Shown here: one piece after another, positions 54,771 through 64,000 of the stretch
How positions within the stretch are numbered: the first letter of the stretch is position 1
Layout: each line of letters opens with the position of its first letter
Assembly: GCF_028551275.1 (NCBI RefSeq)
Contig: NZ_CP117025.1
Location: 2,782,001-2,846,000 of the forward strand
Direction of reading: 5' to 3'
Origin: Sphingomonas hankookensis
GTDB taxonomy: Bacteria; Pseudomonadota; Alphaproteobacteria; Sphingomonadales; Sphingomonadaceae
DNA length: 64,000 nucleotides
Notes under the pieces: model-generated
Told to the model about the DNA's origin: nothing
Databases searched by the model: none
What the model saw: only the letters and a program-made list of their open reading frames with translations
Position numbers and translations under genes: made by a program

Positions 54771-55256
54771 ATGAACGACGTGACCCTGGTCGGCATCATC
54801 ATGGGCAGCACTTCGGACTGGGACACGATGGCGCATGCCGCCGACGTGCTGACCAAATTGGGCGTCCCCCATGAAACAAAGGTCGTCTCTGCCCACCGCA
54901 CGCCGCAGCGGCTGGTCGATTATGCCACCAGCGCGGTCGACCGTGGGCTGAAGGTCGTGATCGCCGGGGCCGGCGGCGCCGCCCACCTGCCCGGCATGGT
55001 CGCCTCGATGACCCGCCTGCCCGTGCTCGGCGTACCGGTCGAATCCAAGGCGCTGAAGGGCATGGATAGCCTGCTCTCGATCGTGCAGATGCCCGGCGGC
55101 GTGCCGGTCGGCACGCTTGCCATCGGCAAGGCAGGCGCGATCAACGCCGGCCTCCTCGCCGCCTCGATCCTCGCGACCCACGACGAGGCTCTGGCCGAAC
55201 GGCTCGACGCGTGGCGCAAGGCGCAGACCGACAGCGTGGCGATCGACCCGCAATGA
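54771..55256 (+). CDS. purE: N5-carboxyaminoimidazole ribonucleotide mutase PurE
   Basis: A 161-aa purine-synthesis enzyme converting N5-CAIR to [22 protein letters not shown] and [16 protein letters not shown] are the signature segments. ATG 54771 begins the conserved fold. It overlaps purK (ATGA), as expected since PurK makes its substrate. Confidence 0.96.
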   Translation: MNDVTLVGIIMGSTSDWDTMAHAADVLTKLGVPHETKVVSAHRTPQRLVDYATSAVDRGLKVVIAGAGGAAHLPGMVASMTRLPVLGVPVESKALKGMDSLLSIVQMPGGVPVGTLAIGKAGAINAGLLAASILATHDEALAERLDAWRKAQTDSVAIDPQ

Positions 55257-56311
55257 CGGCTTTGCCCCCCGGTTCGACCATCGGCATCATCGGCTCGGGC
55301 CAGCTCGGCCGGATGATCGGCGTCGCCGCCGCGCAGCTCGGCTATCGCATCCATGTCTATGCCCCCGACAGCGGTCCGGCCAACGACATCGCCTTCGCGC
55401 ATAGCCGCGGCGCCTATGACGATGTCGACGCGCTGAAGGCCTTCGCCGCCCAGGTCGACGTGGTCACCTACGAGTTCGAGAATATCGCCGCCGCCCCGAT
55501 CGAGGCACTGGGCGACAAGGTCCGCCCCTCGGCCCGCTCGCTGGCCGTCGCGCAGGACCGCGTCCGCGAAAAGAGCTTCGTCGAGCAACTGGGCGGCCGC
55601 CCGGCCCGCTGGGCCGAAGTCGCCGACCGCGCCGCGCTCGACGCCGCGATCGCGCAGGTCGGTTGCCCGGCGGTGCTCAAGACCACCCGCTTCGGCTATG
55701 ACGGCAAGGGCCAGGCCCGCCTGATGGCACCCACCGACGCCGACGCCGCATGGGAATCGATCGGCGGCGGACCGGCGATCCTCGAAGCGTTCGTCGGTTT
55801 CGAGGACGAGTTCTCGGTCGTCCTTGCCCGCGGCCTCGACGGCGCGGTCGTCACCTACCCGACGCCCAAGAACGTCCACAAGGCCGGCATCCTCGACACC
55901 TCCACCGTCCCCGCCCCCGCGATCGCCCCTTGGTGCGCCGAGGCGGAGGCACTGGCGGCGAAGGTCGCCGAGGCGCTCGACCATGTCGGCGTCCTGACCC
56001 TCGAATTCTTCTGCGGCCGCGACGGCGCGGTGTTCAACGAAATGGCCCCTCGCGTCCATAACTCAGGCCACTGGACGATCGAGGGCAGCGAGACCTCGCA
56101 GTTCGAAAACCACGTCCGCGCCGTCCTCGGCCTCCCGCTCGGCAGCGTCGCGATGACCGCCAAGCGGGTCAAGATGACCAACCTGATCGGCGACGACGTG
56201 GCGGCCTGGCCCGCCCTGCTCGCCGAACCCGGCGCGCACCTCCACCTCTACGGCAAGCACGAAGCCCGCCCCGGCCGCAAGATGGGCCATGTGACGCGGG
56301 TGACACGCTAA
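55253..56311 (+). CDS. purK: N5-carboxyaminoimidazole ribonucleotide synthase PurK
   Basis: A 352-aa ATP-grasp enzyme carboxylating AIR with bicarbonate. N-terminal [19 protein letters not shown]-grasp [12 protein letters not shown], and [17 protein letters not shown] are visible. Starts within the purE stop. A REP-like palindrome follows. Confidence 0.96.
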   Translation: MTALPPGSTIGIIGSGQLGRMIGVAAAQLGYRIHVYAPDSGPANDIAFAHSRGAYDDVDALKAFAAQVDVVTYEFENIAAAPIEALGDKVRPSARSLAVAQDRVREKSFVEQLGGRPARWAEVADRAALDAAIAQVGCPAVLKTTRFGYDGKGQARLMAPTDADAAWESIGGGPAILEAFVGFEDEFSVVLARGLDGAVVTYPTPKNVHKAGILDTSTVPAPAIAPWCAEAEALAAKVAEALDHVGVLTLEFFCGRDGAVFNEMAPRVHNSGHWTIEGSETSQFENHVRAVLGLPLGSVAMTAKRVKMTNLIGDDVAAWPALLAEPGAHLHLYGKHEARPGRKMGHVTRVTR

Positions 56312-56318
56312 ACCCCAA

Positions 56319-56402
56319 GCGTCACCCCAGCGCAGGCTGGGGTCTCCCGGTTATGTCACGGACAAGAGCCGCCAGAGACCCCAGCCTTCGCTGGGGTGAC
56401 GC
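56319..56402. repeat. REP-type palindrome between purK and ptrB
   Basis: GCGTCACCCCAGCGCAGGCT at the left and GCCTTCGCTGGGGTGACGC at the right form an imperfect inverted repeat with inner GGTCTC/GAGACC. It lies between convergent genes and may terminate both. Confidence 0.85.
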
Positions 56403-56425
56403 CCGTGAATGGAAGGGCGAGGGTC

Positions 56426-58483
56426 TTACCCCTCCACCCCCAACTGCCACAGCACGAACGCCATCTCCTCGGCAGCTTCCTTCAGGCTCTCCCACCGCCC
56501 CGACTTGCCGCCATGGCCCGCGCCCATATTGGTCTTGAGCAGCAGCACATTGTCGTCCGTCTTGGTCGCCCGCAGCCGCGCCGCCCACTTCGCCGGCTCC
56601 CAATAGGTCACGCGCGGATCGTTCAGCCCGCCCGAAATGAATACCGGCGGATAGGGCTGCGCCGTCACGTTGTCGTAAGGGCTGTAGGACGCGATCAGCT
56701 CGAACGCCGCCTTGTCCTCGATCGGATTGCCCCATTCGGGCCATTCGCCCGGCGTCAGCGGCAGGCTGTCGTCGAGCATGGTGTTCAGCACGTCCACGAA
56801 CGGCACGCTGGCCACCACCGCACCCCATAGCTCGGGGTCGGAGTTCATCACCGCACCCATCAGCTCGCCACCGGCCGACCCACCGGCGATCGCAATCTTG
56901 CCCTGGTCGGTAAAGCCCAGCTCGATCAGCCCCTTCGCCACATCGACGAAGTCGTTGAAGGTATTGGTCCGCTTCTCCAGCTTCCCGTCCAGATACCATT
57001 GCTGGCCGAGGTCATCGCCGCCCCGGATATGGGCAATGGCGAACGCCATGCCCCGGTCGAGGAACGACATGCGGCTGGTCGAGAAACCCGGCGGGATCGC
57101 ATAGCCATAGGCGCCGTAGCTGTAGAGATAGAGCTTGCCCGTCCCGTCGCGCGGGAAGTCCTTGGGATACACGACCGAACACGGGATCGCGGTGCCGTCG
57201 CGCGCGGTGATCTCCAGCCGCTCGGTCGCGTATTTGTCCGGGTCGTAACCCGACGGAATCGTCTGCACCTTGCGGACGGTCAGTTCGCCACTCGCCACGT
57301 CATAGTCATAGACGGTGCCCGGCGTGACCATCGATTCATAGCCGAGCCGCAGCGTGTCGACGTCATATTCCGGATTGTCGCCCAGCCCGACGACATAGCT
57401 CGCTTCCGGAAACTCGATCGGCCGCGCCGGCCCGCCGGCATAATCATGCAGCCGGATCTGATCGAGCCCATCGAGCCGTCCCTCCACCACGAACAGCTTT
57501 GCGAAGGTCGTGACCCCGGTCATGTAGAAATGCGGGTCGGCCGCGATCGCCTCCTGCCAGTCGCTCGGGGCTTCCAGCGGAGCGGTCGCCAGCCGGAAGT
57601 TCGGATGGGTATCGTTGGTGTGGATGAAGAGGGTGCCGTCATGCTCCTCCACATCATATTCGACGCCTTCCTCGCGCGCCTTGACCAGCAGCGGCTCGGC
57701 GGTCGGATCGTCCGCTGGAACCAGCCGCACCTCGCTGGTGACGTGATCCCCCGCCGAGATGACCAGGAACCGCCGCGACTGGGTTTCCCCGACCGACACC
57801 CGCCAGCCTTCGTCGGCCTCGTGGTACAGCTCGACATCCTGCTCGACCGGCGTCCCGATCCGGTGCAACCGGGCATTGTCCGTCCGCCACTGCTCGTTGG
57901 CGAGGCCGTAGAGGAACCCGCCCGAATCCGCCGTCCACACCAGTTCGGACAGCGTGCCCGGGATCACATCATCCAGCAGTTCGCCGGTCGTCAGGTCCTT
58001 GACCCGCGCCTCGAACCGCTCGCCGCCGTCATCGTCGATCGCATAGGCCAGCAGCCGCCCGTCCGGGCTGACCGACAGCGCGCCCAGCCGGAAATATTCC
58101 TTGCCCTTGGCCAGCGCCGGTTCGTCGAGGATCAGTTCATCCTCCCCACCCGCCACCGGCCGCCGCCACCAACGACGATATTCCCCACCGGTCTCGAAAT
58201 CGGACCAATACCACCAGTCGCCATCACGCTGCGGCACGGTGGCGTCGTCTTCCTTGATCCGGCCGCGCATCTCGGTGAACAGCGTGTCGATCAACGGCTG
58301 GTGCGGCGCCATCACCGCCTCAAAGTACGCGTTCTCGGCCTTGAGATAGTCGAGGACCGCCTCGTCCTCGACCTTCGGGTAATTGGGGTCGCGCAGCCAC
58401 GCCCACGGATCGGACACGGTAATCCCGTGGCGTTCGTAGCTGTGGGGGCGCTGTTCGGCGATCGGCGGAATGGGCTTCGTCAT
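56426..58483 (-). CDS. ptrB: Oligopeptidase B (S9A family)
   Basis: A 685-aa prolyl-oligopeptidase-type serine peptidase cleaving short peptides after Arg or Lys. The N-terminal propeller (about 70-400) is followed by an alpha/beta-hydrolase domain with nucleophile GGSAGGE, GGLNDPRV near the catalytic Asp and GHGGKSGR with the His. ATG 58483 gives the usual N-terminus without a signal peptide. Divergent from the aminopeptidase P gene. Confidence 0.94.
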   Translation of the reverse strand: MTKPIPPIAEQRPHSYERHGITVSDPWAWLRDPNYPKVEDEAVLDYLKAENAYFEAVMAPHQPLIDTLFTEMRGRIKEDDATVPQRDGDWWYWSDFETGGEYRRWWRRPVAGGEDELILDEPALAKGKEYFRLGALSVSPDGRLLAYAIDDDGGERFEARVKDLTTGELLDDVIPGTLSELVWTADSGGFLYGLANEQWRTDNARLHRIGTPVEQDVELYHEADEGWRVSVGETQSRRFLVISAGDHVTSEVRLVPADDPTAEPLLVKAREEGVEYDVEEHDGTLFIHTNDTHPNFRLATAPLEAPSDWQEAIAADPHFYMTGVTTFAKLFVVEGRLDGLDQIRLHDYAGGPARPIEFPEASYVVGLGDNPEYDVDTLRLGYESMVTPGTVYDYDVASGELTVRKVQTIPSGYDPDKYATERLEITARDGTAIPCSVVYPKDFPRDGTGKLYLYSYGAYGYAIPPGFSTSRMSFLDRGMAFAIAHIRGGDDLGQQWYLDGKLEKRTNTFNDFVDVAKGLIELGFTDQGKIAIAGGSAGGELMGAVMNSDPELWGAVVASVPFVDVLNTMLDDSLPLTPGEWPEWGNPIEDKAAFELIASYSPYDNVTAQPYPPVFISGGLNDPRVTYWEPAKWAARLRATKTDDNVLLLKTNMGAGHGGKSGRWESLKEAAEEMAFVLWQLGVEG

Positions 58484-58567
58484 AGCCGCCCATGTGGGAC
58501 GGACGCGTGCGGAAGTCGAGCGAGCTTGTGGCTTTTGCGCAGCCGTTTCGACTGATACGAGCGGCAC

Positions 58568-60364
58568 ATGACCATCCACACCGAACGCCTCGCGGCTCTG
58601 CGCGCCCATCTCGCCACGCTCGACCTGACCGGCTTCGTCGTACCGCTGACCGACGAGTATATGAGCGAATATGTCGGCGACTATGCGCAGCGCCTCGCGT
58701 GGCTGACGGGGTTCAAGGGGTCGGCCGGCAGCGCCGTCGTGCTCGCCGACACCGCCGCGATGTTCACCGATGGCCGCTATACCTTGCAGGTCCGCGAGCA
58801 GGTCGACGCCGCCGACTGGCAGTTCGTGCAGGTTCCCGCGACGTCGATGGCCGATTGGCTGCGGACCAACGCGCGCGAAGGCGACCGGATTGGCTTCGAT
58901 CCATGGCTGGCGACGGTCGACTGGGTTGCGGCCACCGAACGCGCGCTGGCCGATGTCGGCGCGGCGCTGATGCCGGTCGACGCGAACCCGATCGACGCGC
59001 TGTGGACCGACCGTCCCGCCCCCTCGCCCGCGCCGATGACGGCGCAGGACGATAGCCTGACCGGCCGCACCTCCGCCGACAAGCGCGCCGCGGTCGGCGA
59101 ATGGCTGGCCGAGCGCCGCGCCGATGCCGTCGTGCTGACCGCACTCGACTCGATCGCATGGACCTTCAACGTGCGCGGCAGCGATGTTGCGCGTACCCCG
59201 GTCGCGCTTAGCTATGCGATCGTCCATGCCGATGGCACCGCCGAACTGTTCGCTGCACCCGGCAAGGTCGGCGAAGACGTCGCCCGCCACTTGGGCAACG
59301 CCGTCACCGTCCGCCCGATGACCGACTTCGCTGCAACGCTAGGGCGTTTCGCTGGCAAGCGCGTCGCCGCCGATCCCGACCGCGCCGTCGCCGCGATCCA
59401 CGAAGCGCTACGCCGCGGCGGCGCGACGGTGGTCGCCGAGCGCGACCCGACCGTGCTGGCCAAGGCAATCAAGAACCCGGTCGAGATCGCCGGCCATCGC
59501 AGCGCCCAGGCACGCGACGGCGCGGCGATGGCCCGCTTCCTGAAATGGTTCGAGGAAACCGCCCCCTCCGGCACGCTGAGCGAACTGTCGGCATCCGACC
59601 GCCTCGAAGCGATCCGCGGCGAAACCGGGCTGCTTCGCGACCTGTCGTTCGACACGATCAGCGCGACCGGCGCCCACGCCGCCAGCCCGCATTACAAGGC
59701 GACGGTCGAGAGCAACGCGCCGATCCTGCCCGGCCAGCTCTACCTGATCGACTCCGGTGGCCAATATGCCGACGGCACGACCGACATCACCCGCGTCATG
59801 CCGGTCGGCGAGGTGTCCGACGAAATGCGCGACCGCTTCACCCGCGTGCTGAAGGGCCATATCGCGATCGACACCGCCATCTTCCCGGACGGCACCCTCG
59901 GCGGGCATATCGACGGCTTCGCACGGCGGCCGTTGTGGGAGGCCGGGCTGGATTATGCCCATGGCACCGGCCACGGCATCGGCGCCTTCCTGTCGGTACA
60001 TGAAGGTCCGCAGCGGATCGGCGCCCCCAATTATCCGGGTGGCGGACCATTGGAGCCGCTGCGCGCCGGCATGATGCTGTCCAACGAACCCGGCTATTAC
60101 AAGGCGGGTAAATACGGCATTCGGATCGAGAACCTGCTGCTGGTGGTCGAGTGCGACATTCCCGGCGGCGACCTGCCCATGCTGGCGTTCGAAACGCTGA
60201 CCTTCGTACCGATCGAACGGTCTCTGATCGTCCCGGCCCTGCTGACCCATGCCGAACGGGCCTGGGTCGACGCCTATCACGCGCGGGTCGAGGCGTTGCT
60301 GACGCCGCTGCTCGATAACGAAACCGCGGCATGGCTATCGGCAAAATGCGCTCCGCTTAGCTGA
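58568..60364 (+). CDS. Aminopeptidase P family (M24B) metallopeptidase
   Basis: A 598-aa three-domain Xaa-Pro aminopeptidase of the large eukaryote-like type. Two creatinase-like N-terminal domains precede the pita-bread domain with metal ligands in DSGGQYADGTTDITR (two Asp), GTGHGIGAFLSVHE (His), NEPGYYKAG (Glu) and GIRIENLL (Glu). Cytoplasmic. With ptrB it forms a divergent peptide-degradation pair sharing an 84-bp gap. Confidence 0.94.
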   Translation: MTIHTERLAALRAHLATLDLTGFVVPLTDEYMSEYVGDYAQRLAWLTGFKGSAGSAVVLADTAAMFTDGRYTLQVREQVDAADWQFVQVPATSMADWLRTNAREGDRIGFDPWLATVDWVAATERALADVGAALMPVDANPIDALWTDRPAPSPAPMTAQDDSLTGRTSADKRAAVGEWLAERRADAVVLTALDSIAWTFNVRGSDVARTPVALSYAIVHADGTAELFAAPGKVGEDVARHLGNAVTVRPMTDFAATLGRFAGKRVAADPDRAVAAIHEALRRGGATVVAERDPTVLAKAIKNPVEIAGHRSAQARDGAAMARFLKWFEETAPSGTLSELSASDRLEAIRGETGLLRDLSFDTISATGAHAASPHYKATVESNAPILPGQLYLIDSGGQYADGTTDITRVMPVGEVSDEMRDRFTRVLKGHIAIDTAIFPDGTLGGHIDGFARRPLWEAGLDYAHGTGHGIGAFLSVHEGPQRIGAPNYPGGGPLEPLRAGMMLSNEPGYYKAGKYGIRIENLLLVVECDIPGGDLPMLAFETLTFVPIERSLIVPALLTHAERAWVDAYHARVEALLTPLLDNETAAWLSAKCAPLS

Positions 60365-60412
60365 GGTCGAGCGGGTTGCGTGCCCATGCGCCAACCAGAG
60401 CATGATGCAATG

Positions 60413-60422
60413 CAATCGATTG
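60413..60422. promoter_or_regulatory. LacI-type palindrome upstream of the MFS-GH68 operon
   Basis: CAATCGATTG, a perfect 10-bp palindrome with the central CG typical of LacI-family operators, 74 bp before the MFS start codon. TGCAA-type sequences flank it on both sides. The rest of the 131-bp gap shows nothing else. Confidence 0.5.
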
Positions 60423-60495
60423 TTGCAATTTACTCCGTGACGCGCGACAAGCGTCGCGTCGGCGTCAGACCGATGTGCAAGGAGCAGGATCGACC

Positions 60496-61830
60496 ATGGC
60501 GCCCCCGATGAAACCGCACCTGTCCCTACCCCGCATCCTTGAGATGAACCTCGGGTTCCTCGGCCTGCAGTTCAGCTTCGGGCTGCAACAGGGCAACATG
60601 GCGCCGATCTACAGCTATCTGGGCGCGGATGAGTCGCAGCTGCCCCTGCTGCAGTTGGCCGGGCCGCTGACCGGACTGCTGGTACAGCCGCTGATCGGTG
60701 CGCTGAGCGACCGTACCGATAGCCGCTGGGGCCGGCGGACGCCCTATTTCGTGATGGGCGCGGTGCTGTGCTGCTTCGGCCTGTTCTTCATGCCCTTGTC
60801 GAGTTCGATCCTGATGGCGGTGTCGCTGCTATGGATCCTCGATGCCGGCAACAACATCACGATGGAGCCGTATCGCGCCTATGTCAGCGACCGGCTGAAC
60901 GAGGATCAGCACCAGATCGGCTTCCTCACGCAGAGCGCCTTTACCGGCCTGGCGCAGATGCTGGCCTTCCTCACGCCCTCGCTGCTGGTGTGGGCGGGGA
61001 TGAACCAAGACTGGGTCGATACCCACAATATTCCTTACACGGCGCGGGTCGCGTTCATGGTCGGGGCGGTGCTGTCGATCTCGACGATCCTGTGGTCGAT
61101 CCTGCGCGTGCCCGAACTGCCGCTGACCCCGGCGGAAAAGACCGCGATCGCCGCCAAGCCCAAGTCGTTCGGGGCGACGCTCGCCGAAATCGGCAGCGCG
61201 ATCCGCGACATGCCGCTGGCCATGCGCAAGCTCGCGCTGATGAGCCTGTTCCAATGGTACGCGATGATGGCCTATTGGAATTACGTCATCTACACGATCG
61301 GCCGCTCGGTCTACGGCACCGCCGATCCGACCTCGTCCGGGTTCCATTCGGCGGTGCTGACCAATGGCGAGATGGCGGCCTTCTATAACGGCGTCGCGTT
61401 CCTGGCCGCCTTTGCCATGGTCCCGATCGCACGGCGGATCGGAGCCGCGCCGCTCCACGCACTCAGCCTGATCGCCGCCGGCATCGGCATGGTCTGCCTG
61501 CCGCATGTCACGTCCAAGGCGCTGCTGTTCCTGCCGGCGGTCGGCATCGGCCTCGGCTGGGCCAGCATCATGGGCAATCCGTACATCATCCTTGCCGGAT
61601 CGATCCCGCCGGAGCGGACCGGCGTCTATATGGGCATTTTCAACATGATGATCGTCATCCCGATGCTGATCTTTTCGGCAACGATGTGGCTGTTCTACCA
61701 ACCCCTGCTGGGCGGCGACCCGCGCAACGTGCTGACGCTGTGCGGCGTGCTGATGTTCTGCGCAGCGGCGGCGGTGTGGAGCGTGCGTGAGCGCAACGCC
61801 GATGGCCTGCCGGTCGGAGCGATCCGTTGA
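60496..61830 (+). CDS. MFS sugar transporter (sucrose/maltose type)
   Basis: A 444-aa transporter of about 12 helices. Between TM2 and TM3 is [18 protein letters not shown], the signature of GPH/SLC45-type sucrose and maltose permeases; [10 protein letters not shown] follows. ATG 60496 lies 11 bp after AAGGAG. Its stop overlaps the GH68 start (TTGA), so the likely substrate is sucrose. Confidence 0.9.
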   Translation: MAPPMKPHLSLPRILEMNLGFLGLQFSFGLQQGNMAPIYSYLGADESQLPLLQLAGPLTGLLVQPLIGALSDRTDSRWGRRTPYFVMGAVLCCFGLFFMPLSSSILMAVSLLWILDAGNNITMEPYRAYVSDRLNEDQHQIGFLTQSAFTGLAQMLAFLTPSLLVWAGMNQDWVDTHNIPYTARVAFMVGAVLSISTILWSILRVPELPLTPAEKTAIAAKPKSFGATLAEIGSAIRDMPLAMRKLALMSLFQWYAMMAYWNYVIYTIGRSVYGTADPTSSGFHSAVLTNGEMAAFYNGVAFLAAFAMVPIARRIGAAPLHALSLIAAGIGMVCLPHVTSKALLFLPAVGIGLGWASIMGNPYIILAGSIPPERTGVYMGIFNMMIVIPMLIFSATMWLFYQPLLGGDPRNVLTLCGVLMFCAAAAVWSVRERNADGLPVGAIR

Positions 61831-62984
61831 GCGCAGCCCCTACCGCACCGACGCGCTGGTCGGCCGAGCAGGTAGCGCGGATCGCGCCGGACGGCCCGGA
61901 CCGGCTGCCGATTCTGAGCCCCGCCGACATCGTGCCGATCGATCCCGCATACGACTTCTGGGACATGTGGCAGATCGCCCGCGCAGACGGGTCGACGGTG
62001 TTCGTCGACGGGCGGAGCTACTGGTTCTTCCTTGGCACGCCGCGCTTCGACGATCCGGAGGCACGGCATGATGCGGCGCGCATCTACCTGACCAGCCATG
62101 GCGCGGATGGCTGGCGGCTGCATGGTGCGGCGTTCCCGGACGGCTTTACCCCCGGTAGCCGCGAATGGTCGGGGTCGGCGGTGCTGGCCGACGATGGTGC
62201 GACGCTGACGATGTATTTCACCGCCGCCGGCCGGCGGGACGGGCCGCACAGCTTCGAACAAAGGCTGTTCGAGACGGTCGGTCGTTTTACCGTCGAGGGC
62301 GACGACGCGCGGACGGAGCACTGGTCGACGCCGGTGGAGAGCGTCGTGGCAGACGGCGCATGCTACCGCATCGCGGACGAGGTCGAGGCGCCGGCAACCG
62401 GCATCAAGGGGTTTCGCGATCCCGGCTTCTTCCACGATCCGGCGACCGGTCGTGACCATCTGCTGTTCGTCGGATCGGCGGCATGGACCGATGCCCAGCT
62501 GGACGGGGTGATCGGCATCGCCAGCCGCGAGCGGGCCGATGCGCCATGGCAGCTGGCGACGCCGCTGGTCGACGCGATCGGCGTGAACAGCGAGCTGGAA
62601 CGCCCGCACATCATCCTGCGCGACGGGCTCTATTACCTGTTCTGGTCGACCCAGGCGAAGCGCTTTGCCCGCGGCCTGCCCGCCCCCACCGGGTTGTACG
62701 CGATGGTCGGCGACAGCATGGACGGGCCATGGCGGCCGGTGAACGGCAGCGGCCTCGTCGCCGGCAACCCGGCGGCCGAGCCGACGCAGGCCTATTGCTG
62801 GTGGGTCACCGGCGAGGGACAGGTCGCCGCGTTCGTCGACTATGCCGGGCTGAACGGAGCGGATGCCGCCGCCGACGTGGCGCTGCGCCGCGCCCGGTTC
62901 GGTGGGACCGCCGCCCCGTTCTTCCAGCTCGATTTCACCGGCGACCGGGTGACGATCGCCGGTTCTGGCGCCCCTACAGGTTAA
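61827..62984 (+). CDS. Glycoside hydrolase family 68 (beta-fructosidase/levansucrase type)
   Basis: A 385-aa five-bladed propeller enzyme acting on sucrose. Nucleophile D46 (FWDMW), EWSGSA, transition-state Asp198 (FRDPGFF) and acid/base E258 (SELERPH) match GH68. No signal peptide is seen, suggesting cytoplasmic action on imported sucrose, unlike secreted levansucrases. Start TTG 61827 is coupled to the transporter. The gene end overlaps that of putA on the other strand by 11 bp. Confidence 0.88.
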   Translation: MSAAPTAPTRWSAEQVARIAPDGPDRLPILSPADIVPIDPAYDFWDMWQIARADGSTVFVDGRSYWFFLGTPRFDDPEARHDAARIYLTSHGADGWRLHGAAFPDGFTPGSREWSGSAVLADDGATLTMYFTAAGRRDGPHSFEQRLFETVGRFTVEGDDARTEHWSTPVESVVADGACYRIADEVEAPATGIKGFRDPGFFHDPATGRDHLLFVGSAAWTDAQLDGVIGIASRERADAPWQLATPLVDAIGVNSELERPHIILRDGLYYLFWSTQAKRFARGLPAPTGLYAMVGDSMDGPWRPVNGSGLVAGNPAAEPTQAYCWWVTGEGQVAAFVDYAGLNGADAAADVALRRARFGGTAAPFFQLDFTGDRVTIAGSGAPTG

Positions 62985-64000
62985 GCAGCGCCGGGTCGCC
63001 GCCCTTCGCCATGATGTTGATCGAGGTGGAGCGTTCGGCGGCGTAGCGCAGCAGCGCATCGGGTCCGCCGGCCTTCGGACCGGTGCCCGACAGCCCTTCG
63101 CCGCCGAAGGGCTGGACGCCGACGACCGCGCCGATGATCGAGCGGTTGACATAGACATTGCCCGCCGGAACCAGCGCGGCGACTTCCTCGGCAAAACGGT
63201 CGATGCGGCTGTGGATGCCGAGCGTCAGGCCATAGCCGCGTGCCGCCAGCCTTCCCGCGACCGATGCGAGGTCGGCGGGGTCGTAGCGATAGACGTGCAG
63301 CACCGGGCCGAACACCTCGCGTTCGAGGAAGTCGGGGCTGGGCACTTCGGCGATGACCGGCGCGAAGTACGTGCCGCGCGAGTCGTGGCCGCGGGCGTCG
63401 GCGCGGAACAGGATCTTCGCCTCGCGCTCGAGGCGTTCGACATGGGCATTGAGGGCATCGCGTGCCTCCGCGTCGATCACCGGGCCGATATCGGTCGCCG
63501 GATCGGACGGATCGCCGATCACCATGCAGCCGGCCGCACCAACCAGCGTCTCGATCGTCGCGTCGGCGGTATCCTGGGGCAGGTACAGCAGGCGGAGCGC
63601 CGAGCAACGCTGCCCCGCCGAGCCGAAGGCGGAGAGGAGCACGTCGTCGACCACCTGTTCGCGCAGCGCACTGGTATCGACGAACAGGCCGTTCAAGCCG
63701 CCGGTTTCGGCGATGAACGGCAGGATCGGACCGTTGCGGTTGGCGAGGCTGCGGTTGATCGCCCAGGCGGTGTCGGTGCCGCCGGTGAAGGCGACGCCGG
63801 CAATGGCCGGATGCGCGACCAGCGCCGCGCCGACCTCCGCCCCGTCGCCCGGCAGCAGCGCCAGCAGATCGGGATCGAGCCCGGCCGAATGGAACAGGCG
63901 GACGGCTTCGGCGGCGACCAGCGGCGTCTGTTCGGCGGGCTTGGCGAGGACGGCGTTGCCGGCGGCGAGCGCGGCGGCGACCTGTCCGGTGAAGATCGCG
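62974..64000 (-). CDS. putA: PutA, proline dehydrogenase / P5C dehydrogenase (C-terminal part)
   Basis: Only the C-terminal 340 or so residues of the glutamate-semialdehyde dehydrogenase domain lie in the window; the 5' part continues past position 64000. Catalytic Glu in AETGGLNG and nucleophile Cys in GSAGQRCSALR are visible, with VYVNRSIIGAVVGVQPFGG and SGTGPKAGG, a PutA hallmark. It oxidises P5C semialdehyde to glutamate. Assignment as fused PutA rather than a lone dehydrogenase rests on these motifs and is probable. Confidence 0.9.
   Translation of the reverse strand, partial: AIFTGQVAAALAAGNAVLAKPAEQTPLVAAEAVRLFHSAGLDPDLLALLPGDGAEVGAALVAHPAIAGVAFTGGTDTAWAINRSLANRNGPILPFIAETGGLNGLFVDTSALREQVVDDVLLSAFGSAGQRCSALRLLYLPQDTADATIETLVGAAGCMVIGDPSDPATDIGPVIDAEARDALNAHVERLEREAKILFRADARGHDSRGTYFAPVIAEVPSPDFLEREVFGPVLHVYRYDPADLASVAGRLAARGYGLTLGIHSRIDRFAEEVAALVPAGNVYVNRSIIGAVVGVQPFGGEGLSGTGPKAGGPDALLRYAAERSTSINIMAKGGDPALLNL

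Noticed and set aside
58492..58567. Possible small gene between ptrB and the aminopeptidase P gene
   Set aside because: Only an 84-bp divergent promoter gap; frames there extend into antiphase readings of the flanking genes.

Overview
This 64 kb window is G+C-rich chromosomal DNA that reads as an alphaproteobacterium of the Sphingomonadaceae, most likely Sphingomonas sensu lato. The evidence is a CtrA cell-cycle regulator, an alphaproteobacterial Che cluster, a DUF2336 gene, C-minus bL36, a PurE-PurK pair, a PdhC/Lpd arrangement, and dense REP-like palindromes between genes. No rRNA, tRNA, prophage, transposase or CRISPR-Cas locus was seen. Nearly all of the sequence is conserved chromosomal content; the less ordinary parts are in the chemotaxis block, two signalling or enzyme genes with lost catalytic residues, and the intergenic repeats.

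Layout. Positions 1-10105 hold a chemotaxis operon: cheA (5' part outside the window), cheW, a membrane receptor, a second cheW, a soluble receptor with a 90-residue tandem repeat, cheR, cheB and a 565-aa protein of unknown function. Positions 10166-17523 hold a heme oxygenase, a TetR regulator, a histidine-kinase-like protein whose phospho-acceptor His is Arg together with a DUF2336 partner, a degenerate nucleotidyltransferase/membrane fusion, anmK and tyrS. Positions 17694-25739 hold a small DMT transporter, recG, sdhE, mfd and an exported protein of unrecognised function. Positions 25928-31405 hold a porin, lpd, a thioesterase, a small membrane protein, pdhC and a universal stress protein. 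Positions 31593-38672 hold a candidate small RNA, an M28 peptidase, an RcnB-like protein, free-Met sulfoxide reductase, arfB, an RluA-type synthase, a frame-disrupted VanY-like lipoprotein, a MipA porin and a GH43 glycosidase. Positions 38861-47523 hold a Crp/Fnr regulator, wrbA-pirin with a divergent LysR gene, ctrA, an L,D-transpeptidase, an amidohydrolase, a hydroxyacid dehydrogenase and an SDR. Positions 47616-56311 hold ilvA, a GFA protein, bpt, rpmJ, a DUF4136 lipoprotein, an M14 carboxypeptidase, a GNAT, gpmA, a 718-bp repeat block and purEK. Positions 56426-64000 hold divergent peptidases (ptrB and an aminopeptidase P), a sucrose-type MFS transporter with a GH68 enzyme, and the 3' part of putA.

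Many genes are translationally coupled by 4-bp ATGA/GTGA/TTGA overlaps: mcp-cheW, DUF2336-kinase, MipA-GH43, dehydrogenase-amidohydrolase, ilvA-GFA, bpt-hypothetical, DUF4136-M14-GNAT, purE-purK and MFS-GH68. Candidate control sites include LacI-type palindromes upstream of the GH43 and MFS-GH68 operons, a CtrA-like box upstream of ctrA, and a palindrome at the TetR start. The most unusual intergenic structure is a 19-bp element repeated three times at an exact 55-bp period upstream of purE, with a fourth copy about 28 kb away.
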